A DNA stretch of 7,854 bases from Ohtaekwangia sp036568665 (GCF_036568665.1 NZ_DATCSD010000297.1:1-7854), one strand, 5' to 3'; positions 1 through 7,432 are shown, numbered from the stretch's first letter. Notes: a model not told the origin generated them from the sequence alone. Program-made: numbers and translations.

Positions 1-807
1 TTTATAGCGTGGATCACGTTCTCGATCAGCTCTTACTTTATGAAGAAGAGACGCTTGTATCTGCAACAACTAGTTACGGAACGAACACACGATCTTCAAC
101 GAGCCAATGAAGAGTTAACACAACGAAACTCCGAGCTCGACCGCTTTGTATATAGTGCATCTCACGACTTGAGTGCTCCGCTTAAGTCTATACTAGGTCT
201 TATTATGGTAGCACGCATGGATAAGTCCATCGAAAGTCATGAAACGTATCTGTCCATGATGGAGAACAGCGTGCGCAAACTCGAAGAATTTATTGAAGAG
301 GTAGTGAGCTACTCACGCAACTCACGCATGCCTATAAAGCTGGAAAAATTTTCGTTCAGAGAATTTGTTCAGAATGTTCTGCACGATCATCAATATGCAC
401 CGAGCTATAATAAAATATTATTCATGATCGATGATCGCGCTGCAACGGAAATGGTATCAGACGTTACGCGATTAAAGATCATTCTCAACAACCTTATATC
501 CAATGCAATTAAGTTTTACTGGACCGGCAGCGACCGAAAACCTTTTGTGCGCATATCGTTGGAGATAACCGATGCACACTATATCATTACCGTAGAAGAC
601 AACGGTATCGGTATTGGCGAAGAACACCTGGCCCGTATATTCGATATGTTCTACCGGGCAAACGAAGATGCCCAGGGCTCAGGACTTGGATTATATATTT
701 TAAAAGAATCGGTTGCCAAACTTGGCGGAACGGTAAAAGCGACATCGGTAATCGGTGAAGGCACCGTATTTACTATTTCATTGCCGGTTCAAAGTGTATC
801 CGAATAA
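1..807 (+). CDS. sensor histidine kinase, C-terminal part (5' end outside window)
   Basis: The reading frame is open to the first base of the window, so the Met codon at 40 is probably internal. The residues before it (FIAWITFSISSYF) look like the end of a membrane helix, followed by a basic stop-transfer stretch (MKKRR) and a coiled-coil linker of the TERTHDLQRANEEL type. Then comes a HisKA dimerisation domain with the phospho-accepting His in SASHDLSAPLKS (His codon 163-165). The HATPase_c domain follows, with an N box (LNNLISNAIKF), a G1 box DNGIGIG (598-618) and a G2 box GSGLGL (676-693). The protein should autophosphorylate on ATP and pass phosphate to a response regulator. No receiver domain follows and the protein ends just after the ATPase fold, so the regulator must be elsewhere. 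The sensor domain lies outside the window, so the signal cannot be named. A 7TMR-DISM or periplasmic-sensor kinase is possible. The family call is very secure. Confidence 0.95.
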   Translation, partial: FIAWITFSISSYFMKKRRLYLQQLVTERTHDLQRANEELTQRNSELDRFVYSASHDLSAPLKSILGLIMVARMDKSIESHETYLSMMENSVRKLEEFIEEVVSYSRNSRMPIKLEKFSFREFVQNVLHDHQYAPSYNKILFMIDDRAATEMVSDVTRLKIILNNLISNAIKFYWTGSDRKPFVRISLEITDAHYIITVEDNGIGIGEEHLARIFDMFYRANEDAQGSGLGLYILKESVAKLGGTVKATSVIGEGTVFTISLPVQSVSE

Positions 808-847
808 TCTGCTAATCGTTATCGTTCATCAAGTCAATTGATCTTGT

Positions 848-855
848 TATTTTTG
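848..855 (+). promoter_or_regulatory. possible Bacteroidota -7 promoter box before the M16 peptidase gene
   Basis: TATTTTTG matches the Bacteroidota -7 consensus TAnnTTTG at every fixed base. It ends 7 bases before the ATG at 863, so transcription would start at or just before the start codon. No clear -33 TTG lies about 20 bases upstream, which weakens the call. Confidence 0.4.
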
Positions 856-862
856 GCGCCAC

Positions 863-2101
863 ATGATAAACTTTCAGGAATTTACCTTAGAAAACGGCTT
901 GCGCGTAATTGTGCACGAAGATCCAACCGTGCAGATAGCTGTGATGAATATTTTATACGATGTAGGCTCGCGCGATGAGCATCCGGACCGAACAGGCTTT
1001 GCGCATCTTTTCGAGCACCTTATGTTTGGTGGCTCCCTTAACATTCCCAGTTATGATGAGCCGCTGCAGCGTGTAGGTGGTGAGAACAATGCATTTACCA
1101 ACACAGACATCACGAACTATTACCTCACTTTACCAGCCGCTAATCTGGAAACAGGTTTCTGGCTGGAGAGCGATCGCATGCTAAGTCTTTCATTCGATCC
1201 CAAAGTTTTGGAAGTACAACGCAAAGTTGTCGTGGAAGAATTTAAGCAGCGTTACTTGAATCAACCATACGGTGATGTGTGGCTCAAATTACGACCATTG
1301 GCGTATCAACAACATCCGTATCAATGGGCAACGATCGGTAAAGAGATCGCGCATATAGAAGATGCCACGATGGAAGATGTAAAGAATTTCTTCTTCAGTC
1401 ACTATGTACCCAGCAATGCTATACTCGTAGTAGCAGGGCATGTTACGTTCAGTCAGGTAAAAACACTTGCTGAAAAATGGTTCGGTCCTATACCTGCAGG
1501 AAAGATCAAACCACGAAATCTTCCGAAAGAAAATACGCAAACACAAAAACGATTTTCACAGGTAGAAGCAAAAGTACCAGCGGATGCTTTCTATAAAGCG
1601 TGGCACATGCCGGGTCGTTTTCATGACGATTACTATGCTATAGATTTACTCAGCGATGTATTAAGTCGCGGGCAATCGAGCAGACTATATCAGCAACTGG
1701 TAAAAGAGAAAGAGATTTTTACTTCTATATCATCGTTTGTAATGGGCACCATTGATCCGGGATTACTGGTAGTGAGTGGCCGTGTAAAAGAAGGTGTTTC
1801 ATTGGAAGACGCGGAGAATGCCGTGAATGCTATACTGGAAGAAGTTGTTGCCAAAGGAGTAACAGCCGAAGAGCTTGAGAAAGTAAAGAACCAGGCTGAA
1901 TCAACTTTAGAGTTTGGCGAAATGGAAGTAATGAATCGCGCCATGAACCTCGCCTTCTCCAAACTTTCTGGCGATGCTGATCTCGTTAACAAAGAGGCCG
2001 ATAAAATTACAGCTGTTACAATAACCGACATTAAGCGCGTGGCAGCTGATATACTTCGTGAAGCCAACGCCAGTGTATTGTATTACAAGGCAACGGCCTG
2101 A
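863..2101 (+). CDS. M16B family zinc metallopeptidase, HXXEH catalytic subunit
   Basis: This is an insulinase-like (M16) peptidase of 412 residues, the usual length for the two-domain M16B class. The inverted zinc motif is HLFEH (His48, Glu51, His52). The third zinc ligand is expected in the VVVEEF stretch, most likely Glu126. A second M16 domain includes the SSRLYQQLVKEK region near residue 275. In two-subunit M16 enzymes an Arg-x6-Tyr pair in this region helps bind substrate; here those positions appear to be Val280 and Thr287. The protein may therefore need a partner subunit, and none is adjacent. No signal peptide is visible, so a cytoplasmic location is likely unless export is non-classical. 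An in-frame stop at 839-841 makes ATG 863 the natural start, and there is no Shine-Dalgarno sequence. The next gene, an ABC transporter, begins 110 bases downstream on the same strand and may be co-transcribed. Family members degrade peptides; the substrate here is unknown. Confidence 0.94.
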   Translation: MINFQEFTLENGLRVIVHEDPTVQIAVMNILYDVGSRDEHPDRTGFAHLFEHLMFGGSLNIPSYDEPLQRVGGENNAFTNTDITNYYLTLPAANLETGFWLESDRMLSLSFDPKVLEVQRKVVVEEFKQRYLNQPYGDVWLKLRPLAYQQHPYQWATIGKEIAHIEDATMEDVKNFFFSHYVPSNAILVVAGHVTFSQVKTLAEKWFGPIPAGKIKPRNLPKENTQTQKRFSQVEAKVPADAFYKAWHMPGRFHDDYYAIDLLSDVLSRGQSSRLYQQLVKEKEIFTSISSFVMGTIDPGLLVVSGRVKEGVSLEDAENAVNAILEEVVAKGVTAEELEKVKNQAESTLEFGEMEVMNRAMNLAFSKLSGDADLVNKEADKITAVTITDIKRVAADILREANASVLYYKATA

Positions 2102-2211
2102 GCTATACGTTGAAAGGCTATCCACTCGTAAAATTATAGAGAGAAGGCTGAACAAGTTATTGGTATTCAACGTTCACCCAAAGTCGTTCATGATGTAATG
2201 ATCCAACCACC

Positions 2212-3984
2212 GTGGAGAAAGAAAAAGTAAGCAGCGGAAATATTATTGACTGGTCGGTATTAAGCCGGCTCATGAAATTTGTAATGCCCTACAAAGGACG
2301 CTTTGTATTGGTTATACTGCTTACAGTAGTACTCGGCATCCTTGCTCCTACCAGACCTATATTAATACAGTATACATTGGATCATGATGTAGCCCAGGGA
2401 AATTACCAGGCTATGGTATGGATGATGTGGATATTGATGATCCTGCTCGTTATCAACTCCATTGCCCAGTATGTACACACCTATGTATCCGGATGGTTAG
2501 GCCAACAGGTCATTCGTGATATACGACTCAGACTATACCAGCATATCGTTCACTTACGACTCAAGTTCTTCGACAAGACTCCTATAGGGCGATTGGTAAC
2601 CCGAACGATCTCGGATGTCGAAACGCTTGCCGATGTTTTCAGTGAAGGGCTCGCTGCCATGGCGGGCGATCTGCTGCAGATCATTTTTATTCTCGGCTTC
2701 ATGTTTTATGAAGACTGGAGACTGGCGTTATTAAGTTTATCTACATTACCATTGTTGCTCATCAGCACTTATGTATTCAAAGAAAAGATTAAAGTTGCTT
2801 TCAACGAAGTTCGTAATGCGGTATCAAACCTCAACACATTTGTGCAGGAACATATTACCGGCATGAACATCGTGCAGATCTTTGGCAGTGAGAAGCGAGA
2901 GTTTGAAAAATTCAACGAGATCAACAACGAGCACAAGCAAGCCAACCTGCGCTCGGTACTATATTACTCCATTTACTATCCCGTGGCGGAGATCATTGCT
3001 GCAGCCGGTATAGGATTACTCGTGTGGTATGGAGCAAAAGGAATTATACATTATGAAGACACAGGCGTTACTATTGGTAAACTCATCGCCTTCATTATGT
3101 ATATACAAATGTTCTTCCGTCCTATACGGATGATTGCCGATCGTTACAACACGTTACAGATGGGTATAGTAAGTTCTGCCCGCATCATGAACCTGTTGGA
3201 TGAAACAGAACATGTACAAGAGAATGGCAAACATATACCGGAGCATATTGGTGGAGATGTAAAGTTCGATCACGTGTGGTTTGCTTACAACGAGCCCGAT
3301 TACGTATTGAAAGATATAAACTTTCATATCCGTCCGGGTCAAACCATTGCGTTTGTTGGAGCAACCGGTGCTGGTAAATCTTCGATCATTAATTTACTCA
3401 ACCGTTTTTATGAAATCAATAAAGGTTCCATCAGGATAGACGAGATAGACCTGAAGCAATATGAGCTGGGTACACTTCGCAAAAATATAGGAGTAGTATT
3501 GCAAGATGTATTTCTCTTCTCCGATACCATCTTCAAAAACATTACGCTGGGCAATCCTGATGTAACAGAAGATATGGTGTGGCATGCTGCTGACCTGGTA
3601 GGTGCGCGCAAATTTATTGAGCGGCTTCCGGGTAAACTTTCCTATAATGTAATGGAGCGCGGAGCTACATTATCCGTTGGTCAGCGTCAGCTCATATCGT
3701 TTATACGTGCTATGGTCTTCAACCCGAAGATACTCGTGCTGGATGAAGCAACATCATCCGTTGATACAGAAACGGAAGAGATGATCCAGCAGGCTATTGT
3801 AAAGATGATGAGCGGCCGTACGTCTATTGTTATTGCACACCGTTTATCAACCATACAAAAAGCAGATAAGATCATTGTGCTCGACCACGGTGAAATAAAA
3901 GAAGTTGGCCGCCACGAAGAACTTCTGCTACAGGATGGCTATTATGCTCAACTCCATAAAATGCAGTATAAAGAGTTTGTTTGA
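2212..3984 (+). CDS. ABC exporter half-transporter, MdlB/YheH/TM288-like (ATP-hydrolysing subunit)
   Basis: This 590-residue protein has an ABC transmembrane type-1 domain with six predicted helices (about 30-50, 68-92, 150-168, 170-190, 254-274, 288-303), then a nucleotide-binding domain. Visible motifs are Walker A GATGAGKSS (383-391), Q-loop Gln431, signature LSVGQ (487-491), Walker B ending Asp511 with catalytic Glu512 (LDEATSSVD), and switch His543. LSVGQ in place of LSGGQ is also found in E. coli MdlB. With the Asp-bearing subunit at 5443-7230 it can form one consensus ATP site (this Walker A/B plus the partner LSGGQ) and one degenerate site. It should act in the inner membrane as an exporter of drugs, lipids or peptides; the substrate cannot be read from sequence. 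The start is GTG 2212: an in-frame stop lies at 2191-2193 and the next Met (residue 21) would cut into the N-terminal elbow helix. No promoter box is evident in the 110-base gap, so read-through from the peptidase gene is likely. Confidence 0.95.
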   Translation: MEKEKVSSGNIIDWSVLSRLMKFVMPYKGRFVLVILLTVVLGILAPTRPILIQYTLDHDVAQGNYQAMVWMMWILMILLVINSIAQYVHTYVSGWLGQQVIRDIRLRLYQHIVHLRLKFFDKTPIGRLVTRTISDVETLADVFSEGLAAMAGDLLQIIFILGFMFYEDWRLALLSLSTLPLLLISTYVFKEKIKVAFNEVRNAVSNLNTFVQEHITGMNIVQIFGSEKREFEKFNEINNEHKQANLRSVLYYSIYYPVAEIIAAAGIGLLVWYGAKGIIHYEDTGVTIGKLIAFIMYIQMFFRPIRMIADRYNTLQMGIVSSARIMNLLDETEHVQENGKHIPEHIGGDVKFDHVWFAYNEPDYVLKDINFHIRPGQTIAFVGATGAGKSSIINLLNRFYEINKGSIRIDEIDLKQYELGTLRKNIGVVLQDVFLFSDTIFKNITLGNPDVTEDMVWHAADLVGARKFIERLPGKLSYNVMERGATLSVGQRQLISFIRAMVFNPKILVLDEATSSVDTETEEMIQQAIVKMMSGRTSIVIAHRLSTIQKADKIIVLDHGEIKEVGRHEELLLQDGYYAQLHKMQYKEFV

Positions 3985-4004
3985 TGCTGCTTTCGTTCCG
4001 GGGT

Positions 4005-4036
4005 TTTAGGCGAGCACAGCAAAAGGCTTATATTTG
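4005..4036 (+). promoter_or_regulatory. probable Bacteroidota promoter for the barrel gene pair
   Basis: TATATTTG (4029-4036) matches the -7 consensus TAnnTTTG at every fixed base. A degenerate -33 box TTTA (4005-4008, consensus TTTG) lies 20 bases upstream, which is the expected spacing. The -7 box ends 5 bases before ATG 4042, so the transcript would be leaderless or nearly so. It separates the barrel genes from the ABC gene as their own transcription unit. Confidence 0.5.
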
Positions 4037-4041
4037 CCCTA

Positions 4042-4782
4042 ATGCTTTTACAAAAATCAATTGTGCTCTCGGTCTTTTGCTTGCTAAGTGTATGTACACT
4101 CGCACAGCAACGCCCGCGTAATGGCAGCAAGAGCTCGTATACACGCGAACGATTCAACTATAACGCTACACGCGTTCGTGGTAATAAAGCCAAAATCGTA
4201 TGCCCCGTTTTTGATAAAAGTAAATACCCTTATCATGGCTTTGGTGTAAAGATGGGCGATCCTTTTGCACTCACCTATAAATACTATCCGAACAAAAATT
4301 TCGCGATTGCCGCAGATGTAGGTAAACCTGCCAGTGGACTATATAATCGTTATTTCCGTCAACAGTTCAATACTTACCAGCGTGATACTCTTTCACAGGG
4401 AGCTCAGGTAAATTATCTTACACATACTGTGAAGTCAGATTTCATAGGAGAGTTAAAGCTTCTATATCATATTGACGCCAAGTTTATCTCACCAGGTCTT
4501 CAGTTTTACGTGGGAGCCGGTTGGGAATGGAAGTACTCCAAAATACGATACGATTATGTATATGATGAGCCCGACAATCCGAATCCAAACAGCAATAACC
4601 GGATAGGAAATTTCACCGTGTCGCGCTTTACGCAAGGACCACAAGGTGTGATTGGTATAGAGTATTCTTACTTTCAATTACCGATCTCTGCCTTTATGGA
4701 ACTTGAATATTTTACAGATGTGCAGCTCGATCCGGGCTGGAGCCGCGCAGAAGGTGGCGTAGGTTTACGGTATATTTTTTAA
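4042..4782 (+). CDS. predicted outer-membrane beta-barrel protein, paralogue 1
   Basis: This 246-residue protein has a Sec signal peptide (basic start, hydrophobic core LSVFCLLSVC, likely cleavage after Ala21 before QQRP). Residues 22-61 of the mature protein form a strongly basic segment, with 11 Lys/Arg against 2 acidic residues, which its downstream paralogue lacks. From about residue 64 it has alternating amphipathic, aromatic-rich segments and Gly turns (GFGVKMGDP, FYVGAGWEW, GPQGVIGIEYSYF), and it ends in YIF. A C-terminal Phe after an aromatic-x spacing is typical of barrels assembled by the BAM complex. Length suggests a small barrel of about eight strands. Its function is not recognised; the general class is 'outer membrane beta-barrel protein'. 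The next gene starts 18 bases downstream and is clearly homologous. Cys18 in the signal peptide does not form a proper lipobox. Confidence 0.75.
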   Translation: MLLQKSIVLSVFCLLSVCTLAQQRPRNGSKSSYTRERFNYNATRVRGNKAKIVCPVFDKSKYPYHGFGVKMGDPFALTYKYYPNKNFAIAADVGKPASGLYNRYFRQQFNTYQRDTLSQGAQVNYLTHTVKSDFIGELKLLYHIDAKFISPGLQFYVGAGWEWKYSKIRYDYVYDEPDNPNPNSNNRIGNFTVSRFTQGPQGVIGIEYSYFQLPISAFMELEYFTDVQLDPGWSRAEGGVGLRYIF

Positions 4783-4800
4783 ACAAGAACAAACAAAAAG

Positions 4801-5379
4801 ATGAAACACGTTGCGTTGATTTCCCTCCTGATCATCGTAGTTGTGAGTGCGCATGCTCAACAGCAAGGTATAGGACTACGACTTGGTTTACCTACTGGCG
4901 TTACATACAAACGCTACCTGTCAACTGCGAAAGCTGTGGAATTTGGTATAGGTACATCACCCCGAAACATTGATGATCGATACTACAAAAATTCTTTCAA
5001 ACACATGAGCCGCTACGATAATTATGTGTATGAATCCGTAGATGTTTCGAGTGCGGTATATATGCAGGCGCGAGTGTTATTTCAATACGATTTAGCGGTA
5101 ACAGATACAGAAGGTAAATTTCAATGGTACTGGGGTGCTGGCGCTATGCTAAAACTCGCCAAGGTTGATTACTGGTATCGTAACCCGGCGAACAATAATG
5201 AATATCTGCACGACAGACGCACCGATCTTGACTTTGGGCCTGAAGGTATATTAGGATTGGAGTATACTTTTGAAGATATACCACTTTCGTTGTTCGCGGA
5301 AACGAGTCTTCAGCTGGAATTAGCAGACCGGTTTACTTTCCGATTACTTGCCGGAACCGGAGCGCGGTATAATTTCTAA
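4801..5379 (+). CDS. predicted outer-membrane beta-barrel protein, paralogue 2
   Basis: This 192-residue protein has a signal peptide ending AHA before QQQG (cleavage after Ala19) and then almost immediately starts the barrel. It aligns along its length with the preceding gene: GIGLRLGLPTGVTYKRY corresponds to GFGVKMGDPFALTYKYY, WYWGAG to FYVGAG, and GPEGILGLEYTFEDIPLSLF (from residue 146) to GPQGVIGIEYSYFQLPISAF (from residue 199). Distances from that motif to the C-terminus are 47 and 48 residues. It ends GARYNF, with the terminal Phe expected of a BAM substrate. The 18-base gap to the upstream gene is A-rich (ACAAGAACAAACAAAAAG) without a Shine-Dalgarno sequence, a typical Bacteroidota initiation context, so the two are probably one operon. 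The cargo or role is unknown. It could be a structural barrel, a small porin or an adhesin-like surface protein. Confidence 0.75.
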   Translation: MKHVALISLLIIVVVSAHAQQQGIGLRLGLPTGVTYKRYLSTAKAVEFGIGTSPRNIDDRYYKNSFKHMSRYDNYVYESVDVSSAVYMQARVLFQYDLAVTDTEGKFQWYWGAGAMLKLAKVDYWYRNPANNNEYLHDRRTDLDFGPEGILGLEYTFEDIPLSLFAETSLQLELADRFTFRLLAGTGARYNF

Positions 5380-5409
5380 AATACGTTTCCAGAAAACTCG
5401 CTGGCTTAG

Positions 5410-5434
5410 GCAGAATAATATATAGTATATCTGC
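5410..5434. terminator. weak dyad between convergent genes, possible bidirectional terminator
   Basis: GCAGA (5410-5414) and TCTGC (5430-5434) are exact inverted repeats around an AT-only-rich centre, in the 63-base gap between two convergent stop codons. The stem is only five pairs and no clear T-run follows on either strand, so the role is a guess based mainly on position. Confidence 0.2.
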
Positions 5435-5442
5435 GAGGAGTA

Positions 5443-7230
5443 CTAAGCTTCCTCTTCGTCAAGCTGCACTTGCTTTTCGTATAGTTCCTTGTATATACCG
5501 TTCGCTGCAATCAGCGATTCATGTGTGCCTTCTTCTGCTACGTTTCCATCGATCAGCACAATGATCTTGCTGGCCAGTTTGGCTGACGACACGCGATGTG
5601 ATATAATTATGGTAGTGCGCCCTTGCATAATTCTGCGCATGCTGCTCAGAATGTTGTTCTCTGTTTTTGTATCTACTGCCGAAAGTGCATCGTCCAGCAT
5701 CAGTATTTTCGGTTCGCGAACTATAGCACGTGCAATGGATACACGCTGCTTCTGTCCACCGGAAAGAGTTATACCGCGCTCGCCCACTCTTGTTTCAAAA
5801 CCCTGCTGAAACTCTACGATGTTGTGGTATACATCCGCGTCTTTCGCGGCTTGAATTACTTTCGCTTCATCCGGGTCTTTTATACCGAATGCTATATTGT
5901 TAAAGATCGTATCACTGAAAAGAAAAACATCTTGCGGCACATAGCCGATCTGGCTTCGCAGTGAAGTAAGATTGTAATGAGTAATAGGAGTATCATCAAT
6001 CAAAATCTCACCATCGCGCACATCATACAATCGCGATACTAAGTTTGATACCGTGCTCTTACCTGAACCGGTTGTGCCTATAATAGCAAGCGATTCTCCG
6101 GGGTTGATCACAAATGATATATCTTTCAGTGCTTTAATGCCGGTATCCGGATACGTAAAGGTTACTTTCTTAAATTCAACTTTACCCTGTATATCTTTCA
6201 CCAGTTCTTTCTCAGAAACTATACTTGTTTGTGTGCGCAGAAATTCATTAATCCTTTTCTGCGATGCTTCTGCGCGCTGCACCAAACTACTCGTCCAGCC
6301 AAGCGATGTTACAGGCCAGGTAAGCAAGTTTACATAGATGATAAACTCGGCTATATTTCCGAAGGTGAGATTACCATTGATCACTTCTGTGCTGCCGGCA
6401 TATACTGTGAGAATAGTGCTGATGCCTACCAACCCCATAATGATGGGAAAGAAAAGCGATTGCATTTTGGTGAGCTTGAGTGACTGCCGTTTATAGGCAT
6501 CGCTTTCCTTTTCAAATCTACCTATAGATTCCTGCTCACGGTTAAACGATTTGAGCACCCGTATGCCACTGAACGCTTCCTGTACAAACGTTGATAACCG
6601 TGATTGATGACGTTGGATTTCTTCTGAACGTTTCTCAATAATATTATTCACCAAAAAGATACTCAGCGATAATAATGGAAGCGGACTCAATGCATACCAG
6701 GTGAGCTTTACACTAATGCTGAACATAATAGGGATCAACATCAGAAACAATGTGATAAGTGTAAGTCCATACATAATAGCAGGACCGAGGTACATACGCA
6801 CACGACTCACATCTTCGGAGATACGATTCATCAGGTCGCCCGTATTATTTCTTCTGTAAAAACTTAATGGAAGCGTCTGGTAATGTTGGAATACTTCGTT
6901 CTTCAAATCATATTCGATAAGGCGCGACATAACGATCAATGTCTGGCGAACAAAGTATAGAAATATACCTCTCAGAAAAGCCATCACCAGGATGAGGCCC
7001 GCATAGATTAAAATACCAAAAGCAAAAACCTTGAAAAAATTTTGCTGAACATCCGTTCCTTCGAGTGACTTATAGAGTCTAATGTTATCTACTACAAGAT
7101 CGATAGAGTCACGCACCAGCTGTGCCGGTATGATCTGAAAGACATTGGAGAGAATGACAAAGATGGTTCCTAAGATGAGATGCCACTTGTACTTGAACAG
7201 ATACTTGTTTAGATACTTCAGTTCGCGCAT
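5443..7230 (-). CDS. ABC exporter half-transporter, MdlA/YheI/TM287-like (degenerate-site subunit)
   Basis: This 595-residue protein has six membrane helices (first pair near 17-38 and 68-92) followed by a nucleotide-binding domain. Motifs are Walker A GTTGSGKST (385-393), Q-loop Gln433, a canonical signature LSGGQ (489-493), Walker B Asp513 followed by Asp514, and switch His545. The catalytic Glu after Walker B is replaced by Asp514 (LDDALSAVD, codon 5691-5689), the hallmark of the MdlA, YheI and TM287 subunits of heterodimeric exporters. Its expected partner is the Glu-bearing protein at 2212-3984. In E. coli and Bacillus the two halves are adjacent in one operon; here they are on opposite strands about 1.5 kb apart. 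ATG 7230 is the only reasonable start, because an in-frame stop lies 18 bases upstream (7249-7251). The C-terminus is acidic (LDEEEA). It is convergent with the barrel genes and divergent from nusB. The substrate is unknown. Confidence 0.95.
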   Translation of the reverse strand: MRELKYLNKYLFKYKWHLILGTIFVILSNVFQIIPAQLVRDSIDLVVDNIRLYKSLEGTDVQQNFFKVFAFGILIYAGLILVMAFLRGIFLYFVRQTLIVMSRLIEYDLKNEVFQHYQTLPLSFYRRNNTGDLMNRISEDVSRVRMYLGPAIMYGLTLITLFLMLIPIMFSISVKLTWYALSPLPLLSLSIFLVNNIIEKRSEEIQRHQSRLSTFVQEAFSGIRVLKSFNREQESIGRFEKESDAYKRQSLKLTKMQSLFFPIIMGLVGISTILTVYAGSTEVINGNLTFGNIAEFIIYVNLLTWPVTSLGWTSSLVQRAEASQKRINEFLRTQTSIVSEKELVKDIQGKVEFKKVTFTYPDTGIKALKDISFVINPGESLAIIGTTGSGKSTVSNLVSRLYDVRDGEILIDDTPITHYNLTSLRSQIGYVPQDVFLFSDTIFNNIAFGIKDPDEAKVIQAAKDADVYHNIVEFQQGFETRVGERGITLSGGQKQRVSIARAIVREPKILMLDDALSAVDTKTENNILSSMRRIMQGRTTIIISHRVSSAKLASKIIVLIDGNVAEEGTHESLIAANGIYKELYEKQVQLDEEEA

Positions 7231-7393
7231 GTAAAAAATTTTGGTGGCTCACGATAAAACGAAATATCCTTTCAATAGTTCATATAAAATTATGAAACCT
7301 GAGAACTGCAGCTCGCTTATCATGAAGGATCAATCGCGTCCCAGGCTGATGCCGGATTATACTTTTTAACAGGACAATGCGATTAAACATCGG

Positions 7394-7401
7394 CAAAACT
7401 A
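7394..7401 (-). promoter_or_regulatory. possible -7 box for the minus-strand ABC gene
   Basis: CAAAACTA on the plus strand reads TAGTTTTG on the minus strand, an exact match to TAnnTTTG. It would give a leader of roughly 150 bases before ATG 7230. No TTG lies at the -33 spacing, and a single short match could be chance. Confidence 0.3.
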
Positions 7402-7432
7402 CGTAATCCATTGATCATCCTATAACTTTAAT

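Noticed and set aside
1690..2067. 125-codon open frame on the minus strand inside the peptidase gene
   Set aside because: It lies wholly antisense to a well-supported M16 gene, is Ser/Thr-rich as expected for an antisense shadow, and has no recognisable domain.
3502..3540. Shared QDVFLFSDTIF segment in the two ABC genes as a recent repeat or gene conversion
   Set aside because: The DNA differs at many synonymous positions, so this is a conserved Q-loop region of paralogues, not a recent DNA repeat.
3985..4021. TGCTG/CAGCA inverted repeat after the plus-strand ABC gene as a terminator
   Set aside because: The stem is five pairs with a loop of about 27 bases and no T-run; it is more likely chance.
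4084..4104. Possible lipoprotein signal (Cys18 in the first barrel protein)
   Set aside because: The residues before Cys are Leu-Ser-Val, so the Gly/Ala required at -1 of a lipobox is missing, and a good signal peptidase I site follows at Ala21.
5689..5694. Asp-Asp in Walker B of the minus-strand ABC protein as a sign of an inactive pseudogene
   Set aside because: The whole frame is intact and Asp at this place is the normal state of MdlA, YheI and TM287-type subunits.
5489..5964. Plus-strand open frames over the 3' part of the minus-strand ABC gene
   Set aside because: They are antisense to the nucleotide-binding domain, whose motifs are all intact; the translations are low-complexity and unlike any family.
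7341..7367. Intrinsic terminator made of a GGC-TGAT-GCC hairpin and a T5 run
   Set aside because: The stem is short and bulged, the T-run is seven bases away from it, and no plus-strand gene ends upstream of it.
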